A stretch of 64,000 nucleotides of DNA from Moringa oleifera. Lineage: Eukaryota; Streptophyta; Magnoliopsida; Brassicales; Moringaceae. Made by a program: the position numbers and the translations under genes. Where the stretch lies: positions 2,790,001 to 2,854,000 of the forward strand of contig JAJFZO010000168.1 of the NCBI GenBank assembly GCA_021397835.1, given 5' to 3'. Each line of letters begins with the position of its first letter. The stretch's first letter is position 1. The notes under the pieces were generated by a model, which saw only the letters and a program-made list of their open reading frames with translations, ran no database searches and had not been told where the DNA came from. This document shows, in pieces, positions 1 through 12,260 of this stretch.

Positions 1-357
1 GTGAGAGATGCATATTCCCATGAAAGGGAAGAGAAACTCGAAGAGATAGGGTAGCTATGGAGCAAAATGACAACGTTGCTCCATTATATGTTGCAGAATG
101 TTTGCCATATGTTAATGTAACATGGTAAATAAAAGAAAAATTAAATTATCATGAAAAGGAAAAGAATGTACAGGCCGGAAGAGAAGCAGTAAAGAACACA
201 CTAGAACATGTGAAGGACGGAATACTAAGAAAAGAAAGAAAAAGCACCATATAAATCAAAACATCCAAGAACCGAATCCATGAACAAACAAGAAACAGTA
301 AATCAGAAGAGAAAAAGAGAAAGCCTGCAAGTTAAAACAAGAAACAATGAGACATAC

Positions 358-412
358 CCAGGTAGTATCCCAGTAACAAGAAGCACTGCAATACCCATGT
401 TTTCTTTGCCAT
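358..412 (-). CDS. Probable first coding exon of a gene running off the left edge
   Basis: Read on the minus strand, an ATG at 412 opens an 18-codon exon (MAKKTWVLQCFLLLGYYLG, with the last codon split) that ends at a GG/GTATGT donor, so the intron starts at 357. The peptide has a short basic start followed by a hydrophobic run, like a signal peptide or signal anchor. That would send the product into the secretory pathway, but this is inference. Upstream on the same strand are a purine-rich leader and a TATA box at 810-818, about 400 bases before the ATG, which is a sensible gene front. Positions 1-357 would be the first intron; I see no second exon in them. The protein family cannot be named from so few residues. 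It could also be a chance ORF next to a chance donor. Confidence 0.45.
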
Positions 413-809
413 GGTAAATGATAATAAACTTCTCAGTCACACTCCTCGTAAACCACTACAAAACCTTTCACTTGAAAGAACGCAAAACGCTCCCCTTCAG
501 AGCTCTCTCACTCTCGCATTCTCTATCTCAGAGACATACACATAACCACCGAGAGGGAAGCAACTATTTTTCTTCTCCCTCTAAAGTTGGAGTAAGGAAG
601 GTGCAAAAACCTGAACATATGGGGGTCATATAAATGAGCGGGCAGAAGGAATCGACAGTTTCTTCGAGGGGACTAATTGCGTTCTTTTTCCTCCTTTTAT
701 TTTCTTTTTCTTTAGGCAAGTTTTGCGAGAAACTGGTGCATTTTGCAGACTATACAGACCATCATAGCAGTCCATTTTACCTCCCTTTGACAGACAATCA
801 CAGCGGTGT

Positions 810-818
810 ATTTATATA
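810..818 (-). promoter_or_regulatory. TATA box for the left-edge minus-strand gene
   Basis: The minus strand reads TATATAAAT followed by ACACC, a good plant TATA box. It lies about 400 bases upstream of the ATG at 412, leaving room for a leader of roughly 370 bases that contains GAGAGA-type purine runs (about 490-560). No other gene lies on this side to use it. Confidence 0.45.
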
Positions 819-819
819 A

Positions 820-1679
820 TATGATATTTTTTTAGAAGCTGGCACGTACCAATAATGCTTTTCGTTTCTCGTTCTCTCTTGCGATATTTCGTGGTATATT
901 GACTTTCTAAACTTCTGGTGACCTTGATTTTTCTAATTGCTATTTTCTGGTGATTTTAGATCTCCTCAAGTATAACAAATATAATTTAAAATAATAATTT
1001 TAATTAGCTTTTTCAGGTTATTTTAGTAGACCAGCAGTATATTTTTTAAAAAATCATCTGCCAAAAATAAACTGAAATTATAAATATTTTAATTTAAAAT
1101 AATAATTATAATTAGCTTTTTTTTAAAATGTTATTATTAATGTTTCACATATTAGTTAAGACAAATATAATTATGAAATATAAAAAAATTATTGATGAAT
1201 TATCATAAATAAATTCATCAGTTCTTCTTTTTTTTTAATAGATAAATTCAGCGGTTTTAAATCAATCAAAATTGCACAAGTGATCTTTTTTCATTTACTA
1301 CTTTAGAATCCAGACCCCATCACTAAGAAAAAGAATTGTTCTGGATTTTCAACTAATAAAAAAAATTATTTATGATCTCGCAACTTGAAAAAAGAATTTT
1401 CTAAAAAATTCTTCCAGTTATAGTGTATATAATATACAAGTTGTAATATTAAAATTTATTATAAAAAATTAAAATTAGAGATATGTTTTAATACATCCTT
1501 TCTCATGCAATTTCACAGCAAACCCTCCTAAAGGATCACTTTTGCATTTTTACCAAAGATTTTGATCTATCAATTATTGATGACACAAGTAATGCTTATA
1601 AATACTAAAATTATTAAGATATTTAAAGATATTTATCGAAGTAAATGATTAATTGATGAATCAAAATATAATTTGAGTC
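820..1679. other. AT-rich intergenic stretch
   Basis: The stretch is AT-rich with homopolymer runs. I see no coding exon, RNA gene or repeat structure in it. It separates the promoter of the left-edge gene from the copia element. Confidence 0.6.
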
Positions 1680-1885
1680 TGAATTATTGATTTGTTATTT
1701 GTAGATTGTTTCTTATTTTTATTCTTAAGTGATAAATAATTATTTTAATATAATGCATAGTGTGGGTATAGTGGTTATTTTGTTATGATAGTTTTACAAC
1801 ATATTATCCTTTTTGTATTGTTTTTCTTTTATCAATATATAAAGTGTTTTCTAGAAATTTCCCATCCAATGTCTCTTTTCTTAAA
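1680..1885 (+). repeat. Copia 5' LTR (approximate)
   Basis: Begins TGAATTATTGATTTG and ends just before the TGGTATCA primer site at 1887. The stretch TTATTTGTAGATT...TTATTTTTATTCTTAAG (about 1696-1727) recurs nearly unchanged at about 17549-17590, to the right of the gypsy insertion, as expected for a 5'/3' LTR pair. It contains a TATA-like TATATAAAG near 1845. Confidence 0.5.
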
Positions 1886-1886
1886 A

Positions 1887-1894
1887 TGGTATCA
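1887..1894 (+). other. Copia primer-binding site (initiator Met-tRNA type)
   Basis: TGGTATCA matches the first eight bases of the classic plant copia primer site TGGTATCAGAGC. The following bases (AGTT) have diverged. It immediately follows the inferred LTR end. Confidence 0.55.
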
Positions 1895-3525
1895 AGTTGA
1901 AAGATTAGTGCAGCTCGCCAAAAGATCAAAATGAAAATGATTGTCATCAATCAAACAAACTAATCCATCATTGTGAAGTTAGGGTATTCTAATTTTTCTT
2001 TTATGAAAATAATAGGCAAGTGCAGTAAGTAAAGAACTAGGCCTGCACGAATATGTTTTTGGTACATTGCAATATCTACCAAAAATCATTAAGTCACTAA
2101 ATGATAAGGAGTAAAAACTTTGTCTATGAACTAAGGATGGGTATATTAGGATAACTTAATAATTTAGTGACTAATAGACCATATTTTAGATCAACATTTA
2201 AGAGGTTTGATTAGATGTAATACCTATTATGAACTTTGGCAAACTCAAAAGTGTCTTTACATCTCAACTCGAGTAAGAGTCTATTGATATGAATAAGACA
2301 TTTAAAGGCTTAGGAATAACACTCTCTATATTAAAGATTACCTATCTAAATGAAAAGCTTATTAGATGTTTTCAAGACATTTTTTTTTCTCTCAGGAAGA
2401 TTAAACTACAAATATTACAAGACGAGAGTATGAATCTGTGATTATCATATTTACCTCTACAAATAAGCCTTATATAGTAAGTAAAGCAATAACACTTTTG
2501 TTAGTTGCTAAAAAGAGGACTCAAAACTACTCTATAATCTTGGTGGATTAATACCTTTAAATAATTTAACCTACAAAAATGGTCCATAAAAAGCATAATA
2601 TGGTAGGTTTCAACAATTTGTTGGATCCCAAAATTGTAGGTCAAATAACTCTCATCATAACAATCAAATTTTGAACCATCAATAGTTTTAAGTAACAGAC
2701 ACCAAGGAAGAGGTCATGTTTTTGAAAGAAAGGGACAAAACAACGGTAAGTTAAAATGTTAATTATGTGGAAAAATTAGAAATACTATCTAAAAATGTTT
2801 TTATCCATTTGATCATTTCTCTACAAGAACACCAAGTGGTAGAAGCAGTATAGGAAATAGTGGTGGAATCAACACATAACTATCAACTAATATAATACAC
2901 AAATGTATAACTCCCCAGGAATTTCAATTGTGCTTATATTCATCACTATAGGAATTGGGTTCAAGCTTTCCCCAGCCCTTTCTCATCAATGGACTCCTAA
3001 CGTATACGAAAGAGTGCGGTTCGTTTGATAAATTCCTACCTCTCTATCTATTATCTATCTCTAAGATGTTTGGATTTTTCAAAACTCCATGGACATGCAT
3101 AAGAGAAATGCTATCCTCACTCAGACCAAGACATAACTTTGACTTGTTCAAATAACAATTAAGGTGAAGCAGGGTTAGGAACAACGAATCTCTTTATGAT
3201 AAACAGATCCATTTTGCAAGTTCGTTATTACGGGTAGTTCCTACAAAGGATCAGACTAATGACGTACACAATACTCAAATTCTTGATGTAGATGCTACAT
3301 AGTTGGTTCTCATCCTTCAGAGAATACGAGTGTAATAGAAGCATCCATCGACAAAAGGATCACCTTAAGATGATCTATAATTGGGAACGTATCTAGCTTT
3401 AAAGATCTAAAATAGTGGTGGACGCAACACACAACTATCAACTAATATAATTTTATTCATAATGAGAATGTATCTAGCTTTGATGATCTGAATGAGAGTA
3501 GCAACATGTTTCCTAACTCAAGGCA

Positions 3526-3816
3526 ATGAATCATATGATAATGGCTTTTAGTAATCTCAATATAGGTTTGGAATATCATGGACATTCTAAACAACCGATT
3601 AAAATTGGCTCAAGTATAGACATTCATTATATTGGACAAACTTTGTTAGACAATTCAAGTCGAACATTCATTTTGAAAAATGTACTACATATACCTATAA
3701 TAACAAAACACTTAAATAATGCATCTCAATTTGTAGAAGATAACAATGTCTTTTTTGAGTTTCACCCCCACTTTTGTTTTGTCAAGGATCAAGTTTCATT
3801 TAAGCTACTTCTTTAA
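3526..3816 (+). pseudogene. Copia polyprotein fragment, GAG-pre-integrase region
   Basis: A 96-codon open piece of a copia polyprotein. It contains the typical run of this region: ILKNVLHIPIITKHL, then SQFVEDNNVFFEFHPHFCFVKD, which corresponds to the LLKNVLHVP...SVSQF..DNNVFFEF segment between protease and integrase. Frames before and after are closed by stops, so this is the longest surviving open stretch rather than a gene. The following integrase part (about 3830-4700) is present only as scattered similarity. Confidence 0.75.
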
Positions 3817-5269
3817 GGGAACTTAATCTTGGCATACACCAACTTCAACTATCTAAACATTTTAAAGAACTAAACTCCAACCTTTTTTTTTTTTTAATCT
3901 TTCCACAAGTACATTCAAGCTCTATTGTTACTACTACTAAGTCACGAACGCATTTTTTTCAAGTTAAACTTTGTTTTGTTTCTTTAAATTCTCATTTAGC
4001 TAATGATAATTCTTTTAAACTAAGTTTTTTGGGTTTGTGGCCTCAAAGGCTAGAATATCTCATGGAAAAAATCGTTAGAACAGTTCTAAACAACTGTAAC
4101 TTTGTAACTCCAATTAATGAAAATTTTCATTCTCTCATGTTTATCAACTTAGGAAAAGGCACAAATTATCTTTTCTTCATTCACTAATGATTATGCAATA
4201 CCTACACATAATGGCTCAAGTGGTATAGATGCTTTGACGACGTATATTTCATAAAAGGAAAGTCTAAAGTCTTTCAAATTTTTAATTAGTCTAAGAATCA
4301 AGTAGAGGTCCAATTTAACACCAAGATGGAAATTTTTATGAAGATTATGAAGGAAAATATCAAGCAATTATAACCTTTTTAGAAAAATTAAAAGTACAGT
4401 ATGAAATTTCTTTGCCTCATGCATCAGAGCAAAATGGGTAATTAAGAAAAATAACTTAAAGACATAACAAACCATGGTCACTATGCTAGCTCATGCCTTC
4501 TTACCTCTATCATTTTTACTTTCTCAACTTTAGTGCTTCTATTCAATAGATTATGAATGTTTGTTCTAAATAGAAAAGTTTTCTAGAAAAATTATACTCT
4601 ATCAAACTTGATTTTGAAGTTTTGAAAGTGTTTAGATACAATTGTTTCCTTACATGAGGTCGTATAATAGCCATTAATTATAATTTCAATCAAGATTCTA
4701 AATATTGTTTTAAACACAAAGACCACCAATGTTTAGCTTGTAATGGTCGCATTTGCATATTAAGAGAAGTACAATCTAATGACACCACTTTTCTTTTTCT
4801 TTTTTTCTTTTTTTCTTTTTTTCATAAACACTAATGGTGAACCAAATTATCCAATTTTTTTAGAATATTACAATCCTAAACTTCAAGACTACAACTCAAC
4901 CTATTAAAATACCAACTCATGATCTAATGAAAATTAATGTACCAAAACTTACTAATTTTGCGTTAATGATTTTATCTCTCCTTTTAACACTAGTTCAACT
5001 ACACCTAACACTATTATCTCATCTAGTCATGGTCCTTCTTTACCTATCTTAGCATAGTCAAGTTTGAGTCATTCTGAAATATCTGTATTAAACAATCAAA
5101 ACACATTTTCTATGGAGTCTCAAACATAAGTGTAGGCAATCAAATAGTGTTTTCGCAGTAAGTTAAAGGCCAATCAAATACAGTTTGGTCAAAACTTTCA
5201 TTCCATGATAATCCTAAAAGCAAGTATTTTTCAATCTAAACATTGAGTGATATGAACTTTCACATCAAT

Positions 5270-5990
5270 TATGGATTTAAAAGAACTGAAAAAGGAATGG
5301 AAAAATACTATGACTGAAGAATAAGACATGATTAAAAATGAAACATAAACTCTTGCACCACCTCTTTCACAAAAGTCCCTTGTTGGATCCACATGGATGT
5401 ATAAAAGAAAAAGAAATGCATATGGAAATGTTGCTTAGTACGAGGCTAGATTAATTACCAAAAGGCATCATCAAGTAATAGGTTTTGATTTTACCAATAC
5501 CTTTAGTCCATATATAAAATCAATAAATATAAGAGTCACTCTTGTAATTCCTTTAACAAGGGTTGGACTAGGAAATAGTTACATATGAATAATACCTTTT
5601 TGAATGGAGTGACATAAGAACAAAATTACATGACATACCTCAAGGATTTGAAATTAAAAGAAATAAGGCATTGTTTATAGAATGAATAAGGCCTCATGTA
5701 GGCTTTAACAAGCCCTAAAAGCCTAGTTTGAAAAATTGGGACAATGATTCACAAATTCTATGTAGACAATTCTTTGTTTTTAAGGTTCACTAAGCATTTT
5801 GTATTAATATATGTGAATGATATACTAATTATAGAAAGTGATAATAAAAAGATACAAGAATTATAACATTGTCGAATGACAATTTTGCTCTCAAAGATCT
5901 TGGAAAGCTCATTTATTTTTTGGGTATTAAAGTCAAGAAAAGAATTAATATTGTGTTGTAATTATCTTAAATAAAATATATAATAGAATT
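5270..5990 (+). pseudogene. Copia reverse transcriptase remnant
   Basis: The translation, broken by stops, shows the copia RT order: a K.EW...M..E stretch, then KSLVGSTWMYKRKRNA (usually VGCKWVYKIK), GFDFTNTFSP (usually VDY.ETFSPV), a degenerate LDINNAFLNG (NNTFLNGVT near 5590-5612), MTYLKDLKLK (usually M.QP.GF), and LIYVNDILII at 5804-5833. The last is the YVDD active-site box, but the first catalytic aspartate is AAT (Asn), a G-to-A change. With this and the stop codons the enzyme cannot be functional. Confidence 0.75.
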
Positions 5991-6339
5991 ATTAGCAAAG
6001 ATTAGAATATTTGATGCAAGACCATTGCCAACACCGATAATTAATAGTAACAATTGTTTTCTAAAAAAGATGATCCAATTTAGAATTTCACATTTTATAG
6101 GAGTATAGTAAGGGCACTTCATTATGCTGCAATAACAAGACCTGAAAAAATTTTTAGTAGTAAACGTGGCATGTTATACATGCAATGTCCTCTTAACACT
6201 CATTAAAAGATATATATACATATTCTTAGATATTAAAAAAGAAACTTTAGATCATGATTTGAATTTCAACAAACTATCAAATTTCTTTTTGAATAAGTTT
6301 TCTTTACAAATTCTAATGACATAAAACCAATTTCTAGAT

Positions 6340-6757
6340 TCTACATTTTTATTGGAGGAAGCTTAATTGCATGGAGTTCAAGAAAATAGAAAACAATTTT
6401 CAAGTTAAGTACTTAAAACAAAGTTAGAAGCTGAGCTAGCGCAACAGCTGAAATGATATAATTAAAACACTTGGTATGATATATATTATTTGGTATGATA
6501 ATTTTATCACTATGTGTTTATCAGTAAATCCAATACTTCATTCAAAGATGAAACAAATAAAGCTCCGTTTATACTTTGGGAAATAGGAGAAGGCAAACAA
6601 GTTTTTATTAAGCATGTTTCAGCTCTACTACAAATATTCCTTCAAAGTCATTGGCTCAAGTTTATCTTAATAGATTAAACACTGAATTGCTCCAGAATTA
6701 GCCATTGGTTTGAAAGGAACTATTTAAGTAAACAGTTACTCAATGAGTAATTTGACG
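6340..6757 (+). pseudogene. Copia RNase H and C-terminal remnant
   Basis: GGSLIAWSSRKQK near 6353-6390 is the standard copia RNase H segment (usually GGNLISWSSKKQ..VSRSSTEAEYRA), followed by LSVNPILHSKMKQIK (usually NPVFHARTKHIE) near 6520-6560 and a decayed C-terminus. The copia sequence ends at 6757, next to the CTTAT target duplication of the gypsy element. Confidence 0.75.
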
Positions 6758-6762
6758 CTTAT

Positions 6763-9167
6763 TATCGATACCTAATTTTGCCCACATCGATTTAGGTAAA
6801 ATGTTTGATGGTTGAGATAGAGGATTAAAAATAATAATAATTATTATTATTATTATTATTATTAGTTAATTAATTAAAAATTAAAAATAGTTTCAAAAAG
6901 TTGCAGTGTCCTACTGCATTAGTTGCCTATTATTGCATCGAAAGGGAGATTTTAACCTTAATTAGTCTATAAATACCCACCTTGACCAAAAGTTTAGGGA
7001 TTTTTTTTTTGGAGAGAAAAAAGGGTTGGAAAGAGAGGAGAGAAAATTTCAAAAAGGAGAAAAATATTTCTTTGGGAAAAAAAATGAGATGATTCTTGAA
7101 GAGAAAGCGGCGAAAGGTTTAAAGGAGTTCTAGGGTGTGAGAAAGTTCAAAGAAGAAAACTTTCGGACTCATTTTTTTTATTTTACACAAACACATACTT
7201 CATATCTTGGTTTTGGTATTTTCTAACTTTTTTAAATTTTTTTTACCATGCACTATGTTAAAGATTTTATATCTCACTTGTTCCTGAATGCTTTTACACC
7301 TTTATATTGAACACATGAAATATCATATAAAGTAAATGAAATAAAGTGTAAGATGTATGAAAATAAGATACAAAGAGGGGTCAAAAAATAAACTATAAAG
7401 GGTATAGTGTGGTGTGTGTGTGATAGAGGGGGGTTTGGCATAAAAAGAAGAAAACAAAAGAAAAAAAAAAGAGTGGCTACTTGAAGAAGTATAACATGAT
7501 GTGGGTATGTTAGTTTGCATAGAGAATGAGAGAAAAAAAAAAAGGGAAAAAGGAAAAGAAGAAGAAGACAGAAGGAGTAGTAGTTTTAGGTGGATGAGGG
7601 TTGTTTAAAAAAAGGATGGAGAGGTAACTTTAATGAAAGTTGATACTTAAATTTAATGTGAAATTTTTGATAAAAATTAAAATTCATTCTTTTTATTGAT
7701 TCGCTCGATTTTAATCATATTTTCAAAGATGATTAAATTACTTTAATATTAAAAAAATTTTAAAATAATATTTTAAGTTTTTAAGAGTATAAAAAATTTA
7801 AGAGAGATTTTCATAATTTTTAATATAAAATTTATTTTTAAAAATATATTTTTTTATTTTTTTTTTAGATTATGAGAATCTCAAGGGAGAAGTTCTCATT
7901 TTTTTAATATAAAATTATTTTTAAAAAATATTTTAAAGTTTTTAGAGTGTAAAAAAATTCTAAGAGAGAGATTTTTATATTTTTAATGTAAAAATTATTT
8001 TTAAAAAATTAATATATATTTTTAAGTTTTTAAAGAAATACGAAAAAAAACTTAAATAGATATTTTCATATTTTTAATATAATTTTTTTTAAAAAAAAGC
8101 TTTTAAGAGTAAAAAAATATCGAAAGGGTTTGTATAGTTTTTTAAAAAAATTTATTCAAAAAAATAAAAATACATATTTTTTAAGTTTTTGATAGCATAA
8201 AAAAATCTCGAGAAAAAGATTTTTATGCTTTTTAATATGAACATTATGTTTTAAAAAAAACAAAATATGAATTTGTTTGAAATAATAAGAAAATCTCAAG
8301 AGAGAAATTTTTGTATTCTTTAACATGTTGTAAAAAAATATTTTATTTGTATAACCTCAAATTATTTTTTATTTTTAATTAAAAAATTATAAAAATTAAG
8401 TTCAAGGCCTAAATTTAGATGTTAAATATTAATACTTTGCTTGTATTAGAGTTATAAGATATTGAAATTATTTGTATGTTTTACATAATGTTACTGTCCA
8501 TCGTAGTTAATATTAACATGCAAATGTTATCACATTTGCATGAATCGTAAAACTTAATTTAAGAATTAAAGGTTTAACAAAATAAACCTTCATATTTTTC
8601 ATCATAAAAAATATTTCTCAAGATTAAAGGTTGAACAAGAATGAGCCCTTATATTCTCTATCATAAAAAATATATATTTTTGAGATTAAAAGTCAAGTAA
8701 GAGCGAGATCTTTATATCCTCCATCATAAAAAATGATTTCAAAAATTATGTTAAAATAAGAGTTAAATTTTTATATTTTTCAAAAATTAAAATTTTAATT
8801 ATTTTCTTTTTATGTATATTCAAATTCATTTTGAGATATATTTTGTGAGAATCAATTTTAAAAATTAAATAAATTTTAAAATCAAAAAATAATTATGATT
8901 AGCTGGCATCGATTCTTGTGCGTTGTGGGGATGCTAACCCTTCCCAATGCATAACTAACTTTGAAACCATGTTTTGAAAGACTAAAGTTACTTTATTTAT
9001 ATTTATATTTATTAATTTTAAAAAAATAAAAATAAACGAATGTTGATGTTCAATCACACCATAAAAAGGATTGGTGAAGACTCATTTTATTTTTGAAAGA
9101 AAATCACTAATAGAATTTTTAAGTCATTTTGAGGATTCGACCCCTTGTTAGAAACTTATTCTGACGA
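6763..9167 (+). repeat. Tat/Ogre-like 5' LTR
   Basis: About 2.4 kb. It parallels the 3' LTR throughout: the start (TATCGATACCTAATTTTGCC; the expected initial TG has become TA), a GATGGTTGAGAT...GGATTAAAAA block, a TATA box in CTATAAATACCCACC near 6969, the GGGAGAGAAAAA leader, a block of phased AT-rich repeats (7720-8340), and CATTTGCATGAATCGTAAAACTT near 8535. The end is placed before CTTGGCGACTC at 9168. An AATAAT/ATTATT microsatellite sits at 6830-6863. Confidence 0.8.
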
Positions 9168-9169
9168 CT

Positions 9170-9186
9170 TGGCGACTCTACTAGAG
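9170..9186 (+). other. Primer-binding site, Arg-tRNA type
   Basis: TGGCGACTCTACTAGAG lies two bases past the inferred LTR end. The complement of the 3' end of plant tRNA-Arg plus CCA is TGGCGACTCCACTGGGG. The three mismatches are one C-to-T and two G-to-A changes, the pattern left by decay of methylated cytosines. Confidence 0.75.
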
Positions 9187-11139
9187 AATATTGAGAGTCG
9201 GGCCAAACATTAGTTATGGATTACATTTTGGTTCTGAAAATTAGAGTTTAATCTTGATTCTCAGTTTTTTCACATTCGTAGCATTTAAAATTACTAATTA
9301 ATTAATTCTTTGCTTATTTTGCATCTATTCTTTATATTATGTATTGCTAATTGAATTGCTCATCTTCCTTCTTATATGTCACTTACATAATATAAGCTTT
9401 CAACCTAGCTATACCATTTAGGGAGGAGTAAAGTAAACCATATTCTTGAGAAGCATCTTGCTTCTGCATGGGCTAGCAAAATGCTCCCACTCAAATCAAA
9501 CTTGAAATACTTTATTATTTTCAAGAATCTAATGCCTTTACAATGATAATAGTAGTGTTCTAAAGAGTCTTACTAGTTTGACAAATGAATGATCTGAGAG
9601 CCTTTAAAAAACTAGTTAAATCCCACAAAACCCAACCTTGGGTTGAACTCAACATGTAATGAGCCTCACTTAGCCAGTTTCAGGATAGAGCTGAACCTGA
9701 TCAAGAAGAAAACTTACACAGACACGTACAAGGATGTAGGTTTTGATTATTATGATGTTGATGTTAATGACTAACCTTGTGTTTATTCTAAAGTTCCTTT
9801 CCATCTTACCTTTTTAAATATGCATTCCATGACATCAGAAAGTTTATTACCTAGTAAGCAATTAAATTAGATAGTTTATTGATTCCCATGGAACATGGAT
9901 ACCCTTATGGGTTGAAAAGCCTCATAGATTCAACAATGATCTGAGACGTCATAAGCTGATCTTGGAGTCACTTAGTCTAAAGAGAAAACCCATTTTACAA
10001 TTAGCAAAGGCATATAGGTATTCTTATGTTTGTCTAAGTAAAAGACTCTCTAATAAAGAGTTGCTATAAAATCTGATGATCCTTCTTACTAATGCTTTCA
10101 TTTTGATAATTCGAACCCTAACATTTAAGGAATATACTACATTGTTAAAATTCAAACACCAAAAACCAAACAGGCCTATCGAAAAAGAAAGAAACCAACT
10201 CCTGGAGTCAAATAGTTAGTTTCCTTGCTGAAGTCACCAAAAGAACAAATTGAGGAAATACAAAAAGAAAAGAAAATAATGATTGTTTAAAGACATAGAT
10301 AAAAGTGATCTGACTTTGGCATTTTAAGGTTTAATGGTCTCCTCAAATGTTTTACTGTAAATTGACTTGGCAGTGGGATATTAATAGTATTTTAGGGATA
10401 ATAAAATCTATATTTCAATGCTTTGGGATTAGTAAAACTTGTTGATGTTTAGTCTACATACATGTTAACCTAGCTTACGTTATCATCCATACATGAACAT
10501 TTATCTAATATACTAAACATAACTTGGTTTAAAAAGAAGATAAGGAGTAAGGATAAGGAAGGAAAAGCATCCTATAGTCAAGATATATTCAATATCTTAT
10601 CCAACAAGCATGGAAGTATAGTTAGCTTATTTGGAAAGATTAAAGAAGGCATAACAAGAGATGAACAAGATTGGCTCGAGCTTAATCTGATATGCACGAG
10701 TAGATAATCCAAAAATCGAAAAAAAAATGACCCAAAACCAGGCTAAACTATAAGGACAGATACAAAGGATAATGAAATTAATAAAATATATCTTAAAAAG
10801 GAAAGGTGTGATCATTGATGTGGAAGTGCTTGAAATAGCACATAATATAAGGGCAAGGGCATTTGCGGTCTACGTAATGAACCTTACACTAAGGAATACT
10901 TTTAGAGTTGCCCAAGGTTATGAATCCAACTGTGACATGCCATAAGAGTAAAGGGCTAGCATCGGAGAAGTCAGGTGAGAGGAGATTCGTTTTAGGTCTT
11001 CGATTTAGATGACTTAATGGAAATGATGGGTAGTCTAGTAAACCAAAAATTGCTTAGCATGGCAAAAGGATTAACAAAGAAAATCAAAATGATTGATGAA
11101 GCAAATTACAATGGATTAGATGCTACTAATCTCAACCTT

Positions 11140-12260
11140 ATCCTTAGATTAGTGTTATTGCCCAAGTTCAAAGCACTTGAATTTGACCAAATGTCCATGC
11201 ACGTATATCCATATGTAATTACATAAGATGTATGGATATGATAACAATTAGAAGTTATTTATACATTACTTCTAAGATAACTTGAAGGAAGAGGCACTAA
11301 ACTAATATATTAATTTATAGGCATCCAAAATACAATCATGGAATATATAATTGGTGCCTTTGTGGGATATTATCAATACATAATAGAATTGGCACCTAAC
11401 CGCACTCCACAAAACATGTGCAAAAGAATGGTGAGTCATTTAAGGAATACGCCAAAAGTTAGCGAGAGGTAGTGGCTCGAGTCCTACAAACTTTATATGA
11501 TGTTGAATTTTTGGAGTTATTCATTAACACTTTAAAGCCTTCATTCTATAAGTGACTATTAGGTATGTCTAGAGAAAATTAGTAAAAATAGTCAAATAGA
11601 GAGAAATTTTTAAAAATTTATATAGGCTTGTAAATTTGGATGACCCAAGTAATATCAAGAAGGTTGCTATCAGAAAAAAAAAAAAAGAAGGAGAAACAAA
11701 CCAAAATTTTCAAACACTAGTCGGAGGGATTTATCAATCTCTTATTTTAATTTTCGAACTCATCAACACCAATGTCCAAGACCTTCGTTTCTTACCCCTT
11801 GCTACTCATTAGCCAATGCCATTAATGCAGTATTGTCTCCAAGGCCGATGGTCCCACAATAATAATTAGCGGTGTCATCCTTACTCTTTAAAATCTTAAT
11901 CCTCAACAGCAACCGCCTAAGTCCCAAAATCAATGTCTGAGGATCTCCATTAGGCTGATCTTGATAACATAAATTAAGTTATATCCTTAACCACTTGAGA
12001 TACAATTACTTGCCATGATATTTTTGAAGCCACAACAACCTTTACACTTTGGGTGTTATGATCTTGATGCAACATATGCTTATTATAGTAGGGTAATGTG
12101 ATAAAATAGAAAGAATTATCGTGTCATAAAGTACTGATCCTTTGTAGATCATGGAGCACTTAGATTTGATGTTAAAGCACACCTAAATGTGAAGAATGAC
12201 CTTTTCCTAATACAAGAGCAACTAAAGACTAATATGATTAAGGTAAAGACACGTATGTTC
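11140..12260 (+). pseudogene. Decayed gypsy gag
   Basis: Conceptual translation in shifting frames gives LPKFKALEFDQ (usually PPKFKVPDFEKY), then a stretch reading like NESFKEYAQ.WREVAARVQPPL with ELFINTLKPSFYE (about 11430-11560), then VNLDDPSNIKKVAIRKKKKKEG (about 11630-11695). These are typical of the gag protein of Tat/Ogre-type elements. A further stretch around 12125-12215 resembles the gag/nucleocapsid portion (L.D.G.L.F......NV..NP). Many stops and shifts; not functional. Confidence 0.6.

Noticed and set aside
418..819. Two plus-strand frames (71 and 61 codons) at the left edge
   Set aside because: They overlap the inferred leader and TATA box of the minus-strand gene and show no family feature.
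7720..8340. Regularly spaced repeats with AT-rich spacers that superficially recall a CRISPR array
   Set aside because: The repeats are degenerate, the spacers are related to one another, the DNA is plant nuclear, and the block is part of an LTR.
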